From Pseudomonas sp. JUb42 (GTDB lineage: Bacteria > Pseudomonadota > Gammaproteobacteria > Pseudomonadales > Pseudomonadaceae), in NCBI RefSeq assembly GCF_024807945.1, contig NZ_JANUFD010000006.1, forward strand, positions 358,579 through 422,578: 64,000 nucleotides of DNA. The letters are read 5' to 3'. Position 1 is the first letter of the stretch, and each line of letters opens with the position of its first letter. A program made the position numbers and the translations under genes. The notes under the pieces were generated by a model that was given only the letters and a program-made list of their open reading frames with translations, did no database searches and was not told the DNA's origin. Positions 18,057-27,727 of this stretch are shown here, one piece after another.

Positions 18057-18581
18057 ATGCCGCAAGCCATGCATGACATCGACGACCAATTACGTGAGCT
18101 GATCCCGCGAATGCGCCGCTTCGCGGTATCGCTAACGCGTAATCCGACTAGCGCAGACGACCTGGTCCAGTCGAGCCTGGAGAAAGCCCTGACCGCCTGG
18201 AGCGACAAACGTCCGGAAGGTGATCTGCGCGCATGGCTGTTTGCCATTCTCTATCGCCAGTTCCTCGACGCCCACCGCCGCTCACGCCGGTACAGGCGCA
18301 TGCTGGATTTCTTTACCGGTGCCAGTGAAGACGACTATCAGCCGTCGGTGGAGCGCACAGTGGTCGCCCAGTCCACCTTGCAGGCGTTCGAAGGCCTCAA
18401 TACCGAGCAGCGCGCACTGTTGCTGTGGATTTCGGTGGAAGGCTTGAGTTACAAGGAGGTCGCCGAAATTCTTGATGTCCCGATCGGTACCGTCATGTCC
18501 CGTTTGTCCAGGGCCCGCCAGGCCTTGCGGCAACTCAGCGACGGTGAAATCACGCCCCCTGCCCTGCGGATACTGAAATGA
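18057..18581 (+). CDS. ECF-family RNA polymerase sigma factor
   Basis: A 174-residue sigma-70 factor with region 2 (about 15-80: RMRRFAVSLTRNPTSADDLV, QSSLEKALTAW, LRAWLFAILYRQFLD) and region 4 (about 110-165: LNTEQRALLLWISVEGLSYK, VPIGTVMSRLSRARQALR). The start could be 18057 or the ATG at 18069. It overlaps the downstream anti-sigma gene by 4 nt (ATGA), so the two are translationally coupled. The inducing signal is unknown. Confidence 0.93.
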   Translation: MPQAMHDIDDQLRELIPRMRRFAVSLTRNPTSADDLVQSSLEKALTAWSDKRPEGDLRAWLFAILYRQFLDAHRRSRRYRRMLDFFTGASEDDYQPSVERTVVAQSTLQAFEGLNTEQRALLLWISVEGLSYKEVAEILDVPIGTVMSRLSRARQALRQLSDGEITPPALRILK

Positions 18582-19336
18582 TCAGCCTGCCCCCCAGCGA
18601 ACGCGACCTGCACGCCTACGTCGACCGCCAATTGAGCGATGCCGACCGGCAGACCCTGGAAACCTGGCTGGCGGCCCATCCCGAGGTGGCCCGTCAGGTA
18701 CAGGACTGGCAACTGGACGCCCAGCACCTGCGTGCCGCCCTGAGCGGCGATTTGCAGCGCAGCGCCAATCCGGAGCTGGATCCGGCGTTCATCCGCCAGA
18801 CCATGCGCCAAAGATCCTACCGGCACTACGCCACCGCTGCGGTGTTGCTGATTGCCGTCAGCGTCGGCGGCCTCAGCGGCTGGCAGGCCCGGGAAATGAC
18901 CCTCAGTACCGCCACCCCGCCCATGGCGGACGCCGTGCAGGCTTATCGCATGTTCGCGGTAAAAGACGACATGGCCACTGACTGGAACCCGACCAAGGTC
19001 AGCGACGCTCAGGGCTGGCTGGACAAGAACTTTGCCCGGGCCAATCGCCTGCCTGACCTTGCAGCCGCAGGCTTCAAGCCCGTGGGCGGGCGCATGACCA
19101 GCACCGAGCAAGGCGCCGCAGCCATGGTGGTCTACGCCGATGCGGACGGGCGCAAGCTCAGCTTCTATATTCGGCCACCGGGAGAGCGCAACCACTTGCT
19201 GCCCCAGGGCAGTCGCCGGGACGGTGAGTTGCAGGCGGATTACTGGTCAGGGGGCGGCTACAACTACGCCGTGGTCGGCCCGGCGGATGATCCTGCCGCG
19301 CAACAGGCCCGACAGGCGCTGCATAACGCGATCTGA
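18578..19336 (+). CDS. Membrane-bound anti-sigma factor
   Basis: A 252-residue protein. The cytoplasmic N-terminus (about 1-75; ERDLHAYVDRQLSDADRQTL, the zinc-less anti-sigma/ZAS-like pattern) is followed by one transmembrane helix (about 86-103: HYATAAVLLIAVSVGGLSGW) and a periplasmic domain (about 110-252). It would hold the upstream ECF factor until an envelope signal arrives. Overlapping start with the sigma gene supports partnership. The ligand of the periplasmic domain is unknown. Confidence 0.88.
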   Translation: MISLPPSERDLHAYVDRQLSDADRQTLETWLAAHPEVARQVQDWQLDAQHLRAALSGDLQRSANPELDPAFIRQTMRQRSYRHYATAAVLLIAVSVGGLSGWQAREMTLSTATPPMADAVQAYRMFAVKDDMATDWNPTKVSDAQGWLDKNFARANRLPDLAAAGFKPVGGRMTSTEQGAAAMVVYADADGRKLSFYIRPPGERNHLLPQGSRRDGELQADYWSGGGYNYAVVGPADDPAAQQARQALHNAI

Positions 19337-19353
19337 TTTGACCCATGATTAAC

Positions 19354-19458
19354 TGTGGGAATGATCACCTGTGGCCGGGCTTGCCCGCGAAGGGGCCAGT
19401 ACAACCGCCATCACTTAAGCGGTTGAAACATAGCTTTCGCAAGCAAGCTTGCTCCCAC
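19354..19458. repeat. Mosaic REP element
   Basis: GTGGGAATGATC, then GTGGCCGGGCTTGCCCGCGAA (family C-like), then CTTTCGCAAGCAAGCTTGCTCCCAC. The two ends come from different REP subtypes, unlike the uniform pairs elsewhere in the window. It lies between convergent genes. Confidence 0.65.
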
Positions 19459-19477
19459 TTGTTCGTACTTCCCGACG

Positions 19478-20686
19478 CTATGCAGCCACCCGCCGCCGCT
19501 CAGCACGCTTGACCAGCAACCCACCCAACGCCAGCAGCGCAAGGACGATCACCACCGAGCCATAGATATTAGTGGTGGTGATCAGCCCCAAATGCCTGGC
19601 CGAGAACCCGGCCATCAGCGCGGGCACACAGAACGCCAGGTAGCTGAGCACATAGAACGCCGATAACAGCCCTGCGCGTTCATGGGCATGGGCCAACGGC
19701 AGGAGCATGCGCAAGGCACCGAGAAAGCTGGAACCAAAGCCTACCCCGGCCACCACCGAACCCACGAAGAACAGCCAGAGCCAGCCGCTGTTGACCGCCG
19801 CCAGAATCACCGCAACCCCCAGTGGCAGGAAGCAGACACCCACCCACAAGGCCAGACTCGCTTCACGCAGGCGCAGATTGACGATTGCCACCGCACCACT
19901 GAGCGTCAGCGCGGCCACAGCCAGGCCGCCATTGAGCGCCGAGGTCGAACCGGTGGCTGCGGCCAGCAGCGAGGGCGTCAGGGACAGGAAAAAGCCTCCC
20001 AGGGACCAGGCGGCAATATCTGCCGGCAACACGGCCCATAACGTGCCCCGCGCTTGAGTCGGCACATGCAGCGAGGGCTTGAGCGACTGCCAGACGCCCG
20101 GTTGCGGACTGACGGTCTCGGCTATCCGCCACAGATACAGCGCCTGGAACACAAAAGCCGCCAGGAGAACACAATAGGCCAGCAATAGCGGCAATGGCGC
20201 AAACTCCACCAGGACCGCGGTGCCCAGTGCACCTGCGGCCATGCCGAACATCGGCGCGATGCTGTTGATCAGCGGCCCCTGCTTCTGATCGCTGTCCAAC
20301 AGCGCAGCGCCCAGGGCACTGGTGGCCATGCCCGTGGCGAAACCCTGCATGACCCGCGCGGCAATCAGCCAGCCGACGTCACTGGCGAAGATAAACAGCA
20401 GCATGGCCGCGATCTCCAGCAGCAGCGAAACGAAGATGACCGGCCGTCGGCCCAGGTAGTCGGATAGCGAGCCGACCACCAACAATGCGACCAGGAGACT
20501 CATGGCATAAACCGCGAAAATCAGCGTCAACGTTGCTGCGGAAAAGCCCCAATCCTGCTGATAGAGATGGTAGAGCGGCGTCGGCGCACTGGAGGCGGCA
20601 AAGAAGCACAACGTGGTAAATGCCAGAAAACCCAAGTGTTTGTGTGGCCGATCGGCGCTGCCCGGGTTCTGCAAAGGTATAGACAT
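19478..20686 (-). CDS. MFS transporter
   Basis: A 402-residue major facilitator with about 12 hydrophobic helices (for example FLAFTTLCFFAASSAPTPLY, LIFAVYAMSLLVALLVVG). The loop 2-3 motif GSLSDYLGRRPVIFVSLLLE is the MFS signature. The ATG at 20686 is preferred because GGAGAG lies 7 nt upstream. It is divergent from the TetR gene at 20792, an arrangement typical of a drug or metabolite exporter under local repression. The substrate is not predictable. Confidence 0.9.
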   Translation of the reverse strand: MSIPLQNPGSADRPHKHLGFLAFTTLCFFAASSAPTPLYHLYQQDWGFSAATLTLIFAVYAMSLLVALLVVGSLSDYLGRRPVIFVSLLLEIAAMLLFIFASDVGWLIAARVMQGFATGMATSALGAALLDSDQKQGPLINSIAPMFGMAAGALGTAVLVEFAPLPLLLAYCVLLAAFVFQALYLWRIAETVSPQPGVWQSLKPSLHVPTQARGTLWAVLPADIAAWSLGGFFLSLTPSLLAAATGSTSALNGGLAVAALTLSGAVAIVNLRLREASLALWVGVCFLPLGVAVILAAVNSGWLWLFFVGSVVAGVGFGSSFLGALRMLLPLAHAHERAGLLSAFYVLSYLAFCVPALMAGFSARHLGLITTTNIYGSVVIVLALLALGGLLVKRAERRRVAA

Positions 20687-20791
20687 GGGTACACTCTCCA
20701 ATCGCGCACATAATTAAAGCTAATTTTTAGCGTTATAAAGTGTGCGAGTTGATTCGAATTAAAGCAAATACTTTGTGTTAAGGTCTGCCCC

Positions 20792-21346
20792 ATGGCTATT
20801 AAAGAAGGCATACGCACCGGAGGCCGCAGCGCCCGCGTGCAGGAATCGATCCATACCGCCGTTCGCGACCTGCTCCTCGAACATGAGCGCAGCGCCCTGA
20901 GCGTGCCGCTGATCGCCGCTCGCGCGGGGGTCACGCCTTCGACCATCTATCGTCGCTGGGGCGACCTGACCACTCTGCTGGCCGATGCTGCGGTCGAGCG
21001 CCTGCGCCCGGACGAGCCGATCAACTGCGGCAACCTGCGTGAAGATCTGCACACCTGGACCGAGGCCTATCTCGAGGAAATGAGTTCCGCTCCGGGCCGG
21101 GAATTGATGCGTGACGTGGTCGCCACCGGCGCCACCACCTGCTCGGGCAAATGTGTCGCCATCGTTCAGGAGCAGTTGCAAATCATCATTGATCGCGCGC
21201 TGGCTCGGGGCGAGCGCGCGCCCTGCACCGTCGAACTGATCGACACCGTGGTCGCGCCAATCATCTACCGCCTGCTCTACGCCGATGCGCCGCCAAGCCT
21301 GGAACGTACTCTGCAGTTGGTTGATCGGTGCCTGAAGCTGGCCTGA
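20792..21346 (+). CDS. TetR-family transcriptional regulator
   Basis: A 184-residue repressor. Residues about 15-62 are the TetR helix-turn-helix (IHTAVRDLLLEHERSALSVP, AARAGVTPSTIYRRWGDLTT). The C-terminal part is a TetR_C_16/AcrR-type ligand domain. The divergent MFS gene 105 nt away is the likely target. Length is typical. Confidence 0.92.
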   Translation: MAIKEGIRTGGRSARVQESIHTAVRDLLLEHERSALSVPLIAARAGVTPSTIYRRWGDLTTLLADAAVERLRPDEPINCGNLREDLHTWTEAYLEEMSSAPGRELMRDVVATGATTCSGKCVAIVQEQLQIIIDRALARGERAPCTVELIDTVVAPIIYRLLYADAPPSLERTLQLVDRCLKLA

Positions 21347-21394
21347 CAGCCTGTTAGAATGGCCGCCTCCAACGGCCATTGACCTCACACTTCC

Positions 21395-22711
21395 ATGCAC
21401 AGCCTCGAAGACCTGAACACCGGCAAACTCCACGGCATCCGCCGCCTGGACCTGTCCTGCGGACTCACTGAATTCCCTCGGGCGATCTTCGAGCTGGCCG
21501 ACTCCCTGGAAGTGCTCAACCTCAGCGGCAACGCCTTGAGCAGCCTGCCCGATGATCTCTATCGGCTCCGGCACATGCGCATCCTGTTCGTCTCCGACAA
21601 CGACTTTATCGAGCTGCCCGCCTGTATTGGCCGCTGTGAACAGTTGCAAGTGATCGGTTTCAAGGCCAATCGCATTCGCCACGTCCCCGCCGAAGCCCTG
21701 CCGCCGCAGCTGCGCTCGTTGATCCTTACCGACAACCAGATCGACAGCCTGCCCGAGGCCCTTGGCAACTGTGCTCACCTGCAAAAGCTGATGTTGGCCG
21801 GTAACCGTCTGCAACGCCTGCCCGACAGCCTGGCCCGTTGTCAGCGCCTGGAACTGCTGCGCATTGCCGTCAACCAACTGACCGGGTTACCCGACTGGCT
21901 GCTGCAAATGCCCGCCCTCGCCTGGCTGGCCCATGGCGGCAATCCACTTTCCCCGCCAGTACCCGCCATTGATGTGCTTGCAATTGCGTGGCAACAGTTG
22001 CAACTCGGGGAGAAGCTTGGCGAAGGCGCTTCGGGGGTCATTCAGCAGGCACTGTGGCAAAGGCCCGGGCAGGACCCGCTGGCTGTCGCGGTCAAAGTCT
22101 ATAAAGGCCACGTCACCAGCGACGGCTCGCCCCTCGACGAAATGGCCGCCTGCCTGGTCGCGGGTGTGCATGAGCAGTTGATCCGGGTTGAAGGCCGCAT
22201 CGCTGACCATCCCGAAGGTCGCGCCGCACTGGTGCTGGACCTGATCGATCCAGCCTTCATCAACCTGGCCGGCCCGCCCAGCCTGGAATCCTGCACCCGG
22301 GATATCTACCCCACCGGACTGCGCCTGGAGCAGGACACAGCCCTGCGCATCGCCAGCGGCATTGCCTCAGCCACGGCCCATCTGCACAGCCACGGCATGA
22401 TCCATGGCGATCTGTATGCCCATAACATCCTGTGGAGCCCGCAGGGCGAATGCTTGCTGGGGGATTTCGGTGCAGCGGCGTTTCACCCGCGCGCTGAGCA
22501 AGCCGCGATGCTGGAACGCATCGAGACCCGGGCCTTTGGCATTTTGTTGGGCGAGTTGCTGGAACGCTGCGAGCTGCCGCCGGGTGACCCCGTGTGGGCA
22601 TTGCAGGAACAGTGTGTGCAGGCTGATGTCATGCAGCGCCCGACGATGGCTGAGGTGAAGCAGCTGTTAGCTGCGAGCCTCGAGCTTAAGCTAACAGCTC
22701 GTAACTCGTAG
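21395..22711 (+). CDS. Leucine-rich-repeat protein kinase
   Basis: A 438-residue protein. Residues about 15-195 carry roughly seven LRR units of 21-23 residues (LEVLNLSGNALSSLPDDLYR, MRILFVSDNDFIELPACIGR, LQKLMLAGNRLQRLPDSLAR). Residues about 205-430 are a Ser/Thr/Tyr kinase fold: glycine loop KLGEGASGVI, lysine in VAVKVYKG, catalytic loop MIHGDLYAHNIL (HGD in place of HRD) and DFG in LLGDFGAA. All key residues are present. No signal peptide or membrane helix, so a soluble cytoplasmic LRR-kinase. The substrate is unknown. Its stop codon lies inside a heptamer repeat array. Confidence 0.87.
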   Translation: MHSLEDLNTGKLHGIRRLDLSCGLTEFPRAIFELADSLEVLNLSGNALSSLPDDLYRLRHMRILFVSDNDFIELPACIGRCEQLQVIGFKANRIRHVPAEALPPQLRSLILTDNQIDSLPEALGNCAHLQKLMLAGNRLQRLPDSLARCQRLELLRIAVNQLTGLPDWLLQMPALAWLAHGGNPLSPPVPAIDVLAIAWQQLQLGEKLGEGASGVIQQALWQRPGQDPLAVAVKVYKGHVTSDGSPLDEMAACLVAGVHEQLIRVEGRIADHPEGRAALVLDLIDPAFINLAGPPSLESCTRDIYPTGLRLEQDTALRIASGIASATAHLHSHGMIHGDLYAHNILWSPQGECLLGDFGAAAFHPRAEQAAMLERIETRAFGILLGELLERCELPPGDPVWALQEQCVQADVMQRPTMAEVKQLLAASLELKLTARNS

Positions 22712-22744
22712 CTCCTAGCTCTTAGCTCTTAGCTCCCAGCTCGT
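22696..22744. repeat. Heptamer tandem array (AGCTCNT x7)
   Basis: Seven consecutive 7-nt units: AGCTCGT, AACTCGT, AGCTCCT, AGCTCTT, AGCTCTT, AGCTCCC, AGCTCGT. The kinase stop codon (22709-22711) is inside the array, so copy-number change could alter the kinase C-terminus. Confidence 0.9.
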
Positions 22745-22754
22745 AGCCAAGCCT

Positions 22755-23459
22755 TTACCCCGCCAACCCTACATACACATTCTGCACATCATCATGGGCA
22801 TCGATGGCGTCGAGAAACGCCTCGACTTCAGCCATCTGCTCATCGCTAAGGCCATCCACAGTGCTTTTCGGGCGATAGCCCAACTGCGCCGAAGTCACGG
22901 TGAAGCCGAACTCAGGCAGCGCCTTGCACACGGCGTCCAGATCGGTGGACTCGCTGAGGAACAGCGTGGCGCCGTCTTCGCCTGGCTCAAAATCCTGGGC
23001 ACCGGCTTCAATGGCAGCCAGTTCAGGATCAGCGTCGGCGTTGTCCGGGGTGGCTTCGATCATGCCCTGATAGAGGAAATCCCAGGACACGGAACCGGCA
23101 GCACCGAGCTGGCCCTTGCGGAACAGCACACGGATTTCCGACACGGTACGGTTGATGTTGTCAGTCAGGCACTCGACGATCACCGGCACCTTGTGCGGCG
23201 CGAAACCTTCGTAGGTCAGACGCTCGAAATTGACGTGCTCACCCAACAGGCCCGCGCCCTTCTTGATTGCCCGCTCCAGAGTCTCGCGAGGCATCGAGGC
23301 CTTCTTGGCCTGCTCAACCACCAGACGCAACCGGGAGTTCATGTCCGGGTCAGCGCCGGAACGCGCGGCGATCATGATTTCCTTGGACAGCTTGCCAAAA
23401 ATACGCCCCTTGGCGTTGGCTGCTGCTTCTTTATGCTTGACCTTCCACTGTGCGCCCAT
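22755..23459 (-). CDS. YebC/PmpR-family protein
   Basis: A 234-residue YebC-family protein. Seen: the N-terminal [58 protein letters not shown], and [20 protein letters not shown]. The start MGAQWKVKH at 23459 matches family N-termini. YebC proteins are described as DNA-binding regulators and more recently as ribosome-associated factors that help translate proline-rich stretches. This copy looks like the YeeN-like paralog rather than the ruvC-linked YebC, judged by its divergent N-terminus and isolated location. Confidence 0.88.
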   Translation of the reverse strand: MGAQWKVKHKEAAANAKGRIFGKLSKEIMIAARSGADPDMNSRLRLVVEQAKKASMPRETLERAIKKGAGLLGEHVNFERLTYEGFAPHKVPVIVECLTDNINRTVSEIRVLFRKGQLGAAGSVSWDFLYQGMIEATPDNADADPELAAIEAGAQDFEPGEDGATLFLSESTDLDAVCKALPEFGFTVTSAQLGYRPKSTVDGLSDEQMAEVEAFLDAIDAHDDVQNVYVGLAG

Positions 23460-23742
23460 GCTTGCTCTCTTGATTCGATTGCGTCCTGCCGCCCTCACCC
23501 GGTCATCAGGACAGGTGCTGCGGCAACACGTTGAAAAATAGTAACCGGCGCATTTTATACGCGATGACGCCGGATGAAACCCCTCTCACGTCATTGTCTT
23601 CACACTAGGGCCACTTGGCGCCATGACTGATTTAACCTAAAGCTTTGTAGTCCTTTTCTGAAAAACCTTGCAGCCATGCCAAGGAAGGCGCGCATTTCGT
23701 ACCCTTCGCCCCCTGGAATTTTCTAGCTGGGAGCGCAAGCGA

Positions 23743-25635
23743 ATGTGCCGGAACACGCACGAGCCAATCACCCTGGTCATTGATGACACACCGATGCCCC
23801 TGCGGGTCATCGGTTTCAACGGCCAGGATGCACTGAATCAACCCTATCGTTTCGACATTGACTTGCTCAGCGACAACCCGTTGCTGGACCTCAATCAGTT
23901 ACTGCACCGTCATGCCTTCCTGAGCCTGGGCGATGGCGAAGAAGGCTTGCACGGGCATATTGGCGGGGCCAGTCAGCGCTACGCAGGCACCGACCTGAGC
24001 CACTATCGTGTCAGCCTGATGCCTGACCTGCAGCGGCTTCAGCATCGTCGGCAGAGAAGGATCTTGCGCAACCTCAGCGTGCCGCAACTGATTATGCGAC
24101 TACTGGCAGAGCATGGCCTTGAGGAAGACGCCTACCGTTTCGAGCCCACCACCGGTCTCTATCCGCCACGCGCCCTGTGCGTGCAGTACGACGAAAGCGA
24201 CCTGCACCTGCTACAGCGTCTGTGCGAAGAAGAAGGTATTCACTTTCGTTTCGAGCACAGTCGCAACCAGCATCTGCTGATTTTCTCCGATGATCCCGGC
24301 AGCTTTCCTACATTGCCGCAACCTCTGGGCTTCCGGCGCTCGCTGAGTGCTTCATCCGCCCCCGTCGGGCTCAGTCACTTGAGCGAAACGCTCTGGGCCC
24401 TGCCCAGCCAGGGTCAACCCGAAAATCTGCAAGATGAAAGCCATGAGCCGGAACCGACGGGACCACCGATCCAGGGCGAAGCCAATCAACATTACCTGCA
24501 CCCGGCCTACGACAATCGCAGCGATCCCCGCCAAATTCGCCAGCGCCAGGCCGGGCGGCGGGCGCTGGAGCGCATCCGCTGTGAACGCTATCGGGTCGAG
24601 GGTCGCAGTGACCGCGCCAGCCTGGGCAGCGGGCAAGTCGCTCAGGTACTCGGCCACCCGGTGGCGCAGTACAACGATCAATGGCTGCTGACGCAAGTCC
24701 GTCATCACGCCTGGCAGCCCCAGGTACTGGCAGGCGCAGACGAATACGATTGCGCGAGGATCCTTGAATCAACGCTATCTGCAACGGCTGAACCGGGCTA
24801 CGCCAACAGCTTTACCGCCATTCCCTGGGCCATGCCTTTTCGCCCATCCCTCGACCATCCCAGACCCCGGATTCACGGCGTTTCGCCCGCCACCCTGCTG
24901 ACCACGCCAGAAGGCCTGCTGACAACAGATTCACAGGGGCGTCTACCGATCCGCTATGACTGGCAAGCACCCGACGATACCGACAGCCCGGGAGTGCCAG
25001 CGCAAATCGCTGATGGCGAACTCCTGTGCCGTGGTGCCACAACGGCGGTCTGGGTCAGCCATTTTGACAATGACCCGGAACGCCCGGTGATCTGTGGCTT
25101 GCGGCAGGCGGCACGAGGTATCCGGATTCAGATCGATGACATTGAAATGGCGCCGGGGCTGGCGACCCTGCATCTCAGGCATGACCAGCGTTTGCTGATC
25201 GAAGCCCCCAGCCTGCAACTTGATGGCGCAGGTGCCTGCATGGAACTGAGCGTCGATGGCATCAACTTGAGTGCGCGGCCAGGTGCAGCCTGCGCAAGCC
25301 CGCGTAACGCCAGCCGCCAGGACCTGCGTCTGACTGAAAAACCCGGTCTGAGCGGTCGCCCCCTGGCTCGGCGCAGTTGGTACATCGTACGCATGCCCAC
25401 GGCCGACCTGAGCCATCTGGCACGCCTGGACCCCCGTCACCTGCTATTCGAAGGCCAGACTGATGATCAGGGCTATCTGGGCCTGAGTAGCGAGCAGCAG
25501 CGGCAATTGGCCGAGGAATACCGCAGGACGCCCCAGCAACTGTGCCTGATTCATCCAGGCCATTGCGTGCCCTTGGCGGTGTATTTCCAGCAGAACTGGA
25601 GCCGCCATCAGCTCTTGCTGTTCAGCAACCCTTGA
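23743..25635 (+). CDS. Type VI secretion VgrG-like spike protein (orphan)
   Basis: A 630-residue VgrG family protein. Residues about 8-330 correspond to the gp27-like hub ([60 protein letters not shown]). About 350-480 is the gp5/OB-like region ([25 protein letters not shown] segment and [12 protein letters not shown]). The last 100 residues ([20 protein letters not shown] onward, with [18 protein letters not shown]) form a short extension with no family I can name. The ATG at 23743 is chosen; the TTG start upstream lacks similarity. No hcp, PAAR, adaptor or effector gene lies next to it, so it is an orphan. The 3' end overlaps the convergent enoyl-CoA hydratase by 14 nt. Confidence 0.82.
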   Translation: MCRNTHEPITLVIDDTPMPLRVIGFNGQDALNQPYRFDIDLLSDNPLLDLNQLLHRHAFLSLGDGEEGLHGHIGGASQRYAGTDLSHYRVSLMPDLQRLQHRRQRRILRNLSVPQLIMRLLAEHGLEEDAYRFEPTTGLYPPRALCVQYDESDLHLLQRLCEEEGIHFRFEHSRNQHLLIFSDDPGSFPTLPQPLGFRRSLSASSAPVGLSHLSETLWALPSQGQPENLQDESHEPEPTGPPIQGEANQHYLHPAYDNRSDPRQIRQRQAGRRALERIRCERYRVEGRSDRASLGSGQVAQVLGHPVAQYNDQWLLTQVRHHAWQPQVLAGADEYDCARILESTLSATAEPGYANSFTAIPWAMPFRPSLDHPRPRIHGVSPATLLTTPEGLLTTDSQGRLPIRYDWQAPDDTDSPGVPAQIADGELLCRGATTAVWVSHFDNDPERPVICGLRQAARGIRIQIDDIEMAPGLATLHLRHDQRLLIEAPSLQLDGAGACMELSVDGINLSARPGAACASPRNASRQDLRLTEKPGLSGRPLARRSWYIVRMPTADLSHLARLDPRHLLFEGQTDDQGYLGLSSEQQRQLAEEYRRTPQQLCLIHPGHCVPLAVYFQQNWSRHQLLLFSNP

Positions 25636-26395
25636 AGACCGCCTCGCGCTTTTCGATGAACGCCGACATGCCCTCTTTCTGGTCATGACTGGCAAACAAC
25701 GAATGGAACACCCGGCGCTCGAAACGAACGCCCTCGGCGAGGCTGACCTCGAAGGCGCGATTAACGCTTTCCTTGACCATCATCGCCACCGGCAGGGATT
25801 TGGCCGCAATGTCAGCCGCGACTTTCAGCGCCTCCTCCAGCAGCCCGGCGGCTGGCACGATCCGCGCTACCACACCGGCCCGCTCGGCTTCTTCGGCATC
25901 CATCAGGCGTCCGGTCAGGCACAGCTCCATAGCCTTGGCCTTGCCTACGGCGTGGGTCAGGCGCTGGGTGCCGCCCATGCCCGGCAGCACACCCAGCTTG
26001 ATTTCCGGCTGACCGAAACGGGCAGTATCGGCGGCGAGGATAAAGTCGCACATCAACGCCAGCTCACAACCGCCACCCAAGGCAAAGCCGGCCACGGCAG
26101 CGATCATTGGCTTGCGCCGGGCAGCAACGCGGTCGCTATCGCAGAACAGGTCATCGAGATAGATCTGCGGGTAGGTCAGTTGCGCCATTTCCTTGATATC
26201 GGCCCCGGCGGCAAAGGCCTTGGCTGAACCGGTAAGGACGATGCAACCGATGCCCCGGTCGGCTTCCAGTTGATCGAGAGCCTGGTTGAGTTCGCGGATC
26301 AGCTGGGCATTCAGGGCGTTCAGGGCCTGAGGACGGTTCAGGGTAATGAGGGCTACCCGATCTCTAACCTCAAGCAGCAGTGTTTCGTAACTCAT
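25622..26395 (-). CDS. Enoyl-CoA hydratase
   Basis: A 257-residue crotonase. Seen: [32 protein letters not shown] (oxyanion hole), [20 protein letters not shown], and [20 protein letters not shown] with both catalytic glutamate regions. It hydrates short enoyl-CoAs. It lies 117 nt after a thiolase and an SDR gene on the same strand; this trio resembles the isoleucine/2-methyl-branched beta-oxidation set of P. putida, though the usual acyl-CoA dehydrogenase is absent here. Confidence 0.93.
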   Translation of the reverse strand: MSYETLLLEVRDRVALITLNRPQALNALNAQLIRELNQALDQLEADRGIGCIVLTGSAKAFAAGADIKEMAQLTYPQIYLDDLFCDSDRVAARRKPMIAAVAGFALGGGCELALMCDFILAADTARFGQPEIKLGVLPGMGGTQRLTHAVGKAKAMELCLTGRLMDAEEAERAGVVARIVPAAGLLEEALKVAADIAAKSLPVAMMVKESVNRAFEVSLAEGVRFERRVFHSLFASHDQKEGMSAFIEKREAVFKGC

Positions 26396-26409
26396 TGATA
26401 TTTATCCTT

Positions 26410-26430
26410 TTTATCATTAGAAATGATAAA
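26410..26430. promoter_or_regulatory. Perfect palindrome just upstream of the enoyl-CoA hydratase
   Basis: TTTATCATT-AGA-AATGATAAA has perfect 9-bp arms and lies 15 nt before the start codon, abutting the ribosome-binding site AAGGAT. It may be an operator or an mRNA hairpin. The whole 26396-26512 gap is strikingly AT-rich. Confidence 0.55.
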
Positions 26431-26512
26431 GACAATTTACTTTAAATAATATTAATAACTATATGTTTTGTTTGATCATTTTTACTCATTACCACTGCAA
26501 TGAACCCCTCAC

Positions 26513-27712
26513 TCAATAAACACACTCAATGGCAATCGCCGTCGCCTCACCACCACCGATACAGATTGCCGCCACCCCACGATGCAATTGCCGCTGACGC
26601 AGCGCCCAGATCAGGCTGACCAGAATACGCGCCCCCGACGCACCAATCGGATGCCCCAGAGCACAGGCGCCGCCGTGCACATTGACCTTTTCATGGGCCA
26701 ACCCCAATTGCTGCATGGTCACCAGGGCAACTACGGCGAACGCTTCGTTGATCTCGAACAGATCCACCTGCTCCAGACTCCAGCCGGTGCGCTGCATCAG
26801 CTTATTGATCGCGCCAACAGGCGCTGTAGGAAACAGCCCAGGCTCATCAGCGAAAGCCCCATGACCATGAATGATCGCCAAGGGCTTGAGGCCGCGCTGT
26901 TCAGCCTCGGAGCGGCGCATCAGCAGCAAGGCCGCCGCGCCATCGGAGATTGAGCTGGAGTTGGCCGCCGTGACGCTGCCATCGGCCCTGAACGCTGGCT
27001 TGAGGCTGGCAATCTTGTCCAGCCGTGCCTTGGGCGGTTGCTCGTCAGTGCTGATCAGCCTGAGCTCCTTGCCCACCTTCGCCTCGACTGGAACGATCTC
27101 GGCAGTGAACAGGCCATCACCAATAGCCGCCTGAGCACGAGTCAGGGAGGCCACTGCATAGGCGTCCTGGGCTTCCCGGCTGAAACCATATTCCTGCGCA
27201 CAATCCTCGGCATAGGTGCCCATCAGGCGTCCCGGCTCGTAGGCATCTTCCAGGCCGTCGAGAAACATATGATCGATAACCCGGCCATGGCCCATGCGGT
27301 AGCCGCTACGTGCACGGTCCAGCAGGTACGGAGCGTTGGACATGCTTTCCATGCCGCCGGCCACCACCACTCTGGCGCTGCCCGCAAGCAACAGGTCATG
27401 GGCGAGGATCACCGCCTGCATACCCGAGCCGCACATTTTGTTAAGGGTTGTGCAGGGCGTCGACTTGCTCAGCCCCGCCCCCAGCGCTGCCTGACGTGCC
27501 GGGGCCTGGCCGAGCCCGGCAGGCAACACGCAGCCGAACAGCACTTCATCAATCGCGTCGGGCCTGACCGCGCCACGCTCTACTGCGCTCCTGATCGCCG
27601 CCGCACCCAACTGCGGCGCAGTCAGGCTGTGCAGATCACCCTGAAAGCCGCCCATGGGCGTGCGCACGGCGCTGACAATGACCACCGGGTCATCCTGCAA
27701 GGGCTTGGACAT
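26513..27712 (-). CDS. Acetyl-CoA C-acyltransferase (thiolase)
   Basis: A 399-residue degradative-type thiolase. Seen: the active-site cysteine in LNKMCGSGMQAV, the GGMESMSNAPYLL motif, the His in GGACALGHPIGASGAR, and the second cysteine in AAICIGGGEATAI. It cleaves 3-ketoacyl-CoA with CoA. The neighbours are an SDR (27728) 15 nt upstream in the same operon and an enoyl-CoA hydratase downstream, which together would run hydration, oxidation and thiolysis. Confidence 0.94.
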   Translation of the reverse strand: MSKPLQDDPVVIVSAVRTPMGGFQGDLHSLTAPQLGAAAIRSAVERGAVRPDAIDEVLFGCVLPAGLGQAPARQAALGAGLSKSTPCTTLNKMCGSGMQAVILAHDLLLAGSARVVVAGGMESMSNAPYLLDRARSGYRMGHGRVIDHMFLDGLEDAYEPGRLMGTYAEDCAQEYGFSREAQDAYAVASLTRAQAAIGDGLFTAEIVPVEAKVGKELRLISTDEQPPKARLDKIASLKPAFRADGSVTAANSSSISDGAAALLLMRRSEAEQRGLKPLAIIHGHGAFADEPGLFPTAPVGAINKLMQRTGWSLEQVDLFEINEAFAVVALVTMQQLGLAHEKVNVHGGACALGHPIGASGARILVSLIWALRQRQLHRGVAAICIGGGEATAIAIECVY

Positions 27713-27727
27713 GGAATTCTCCTGAGC

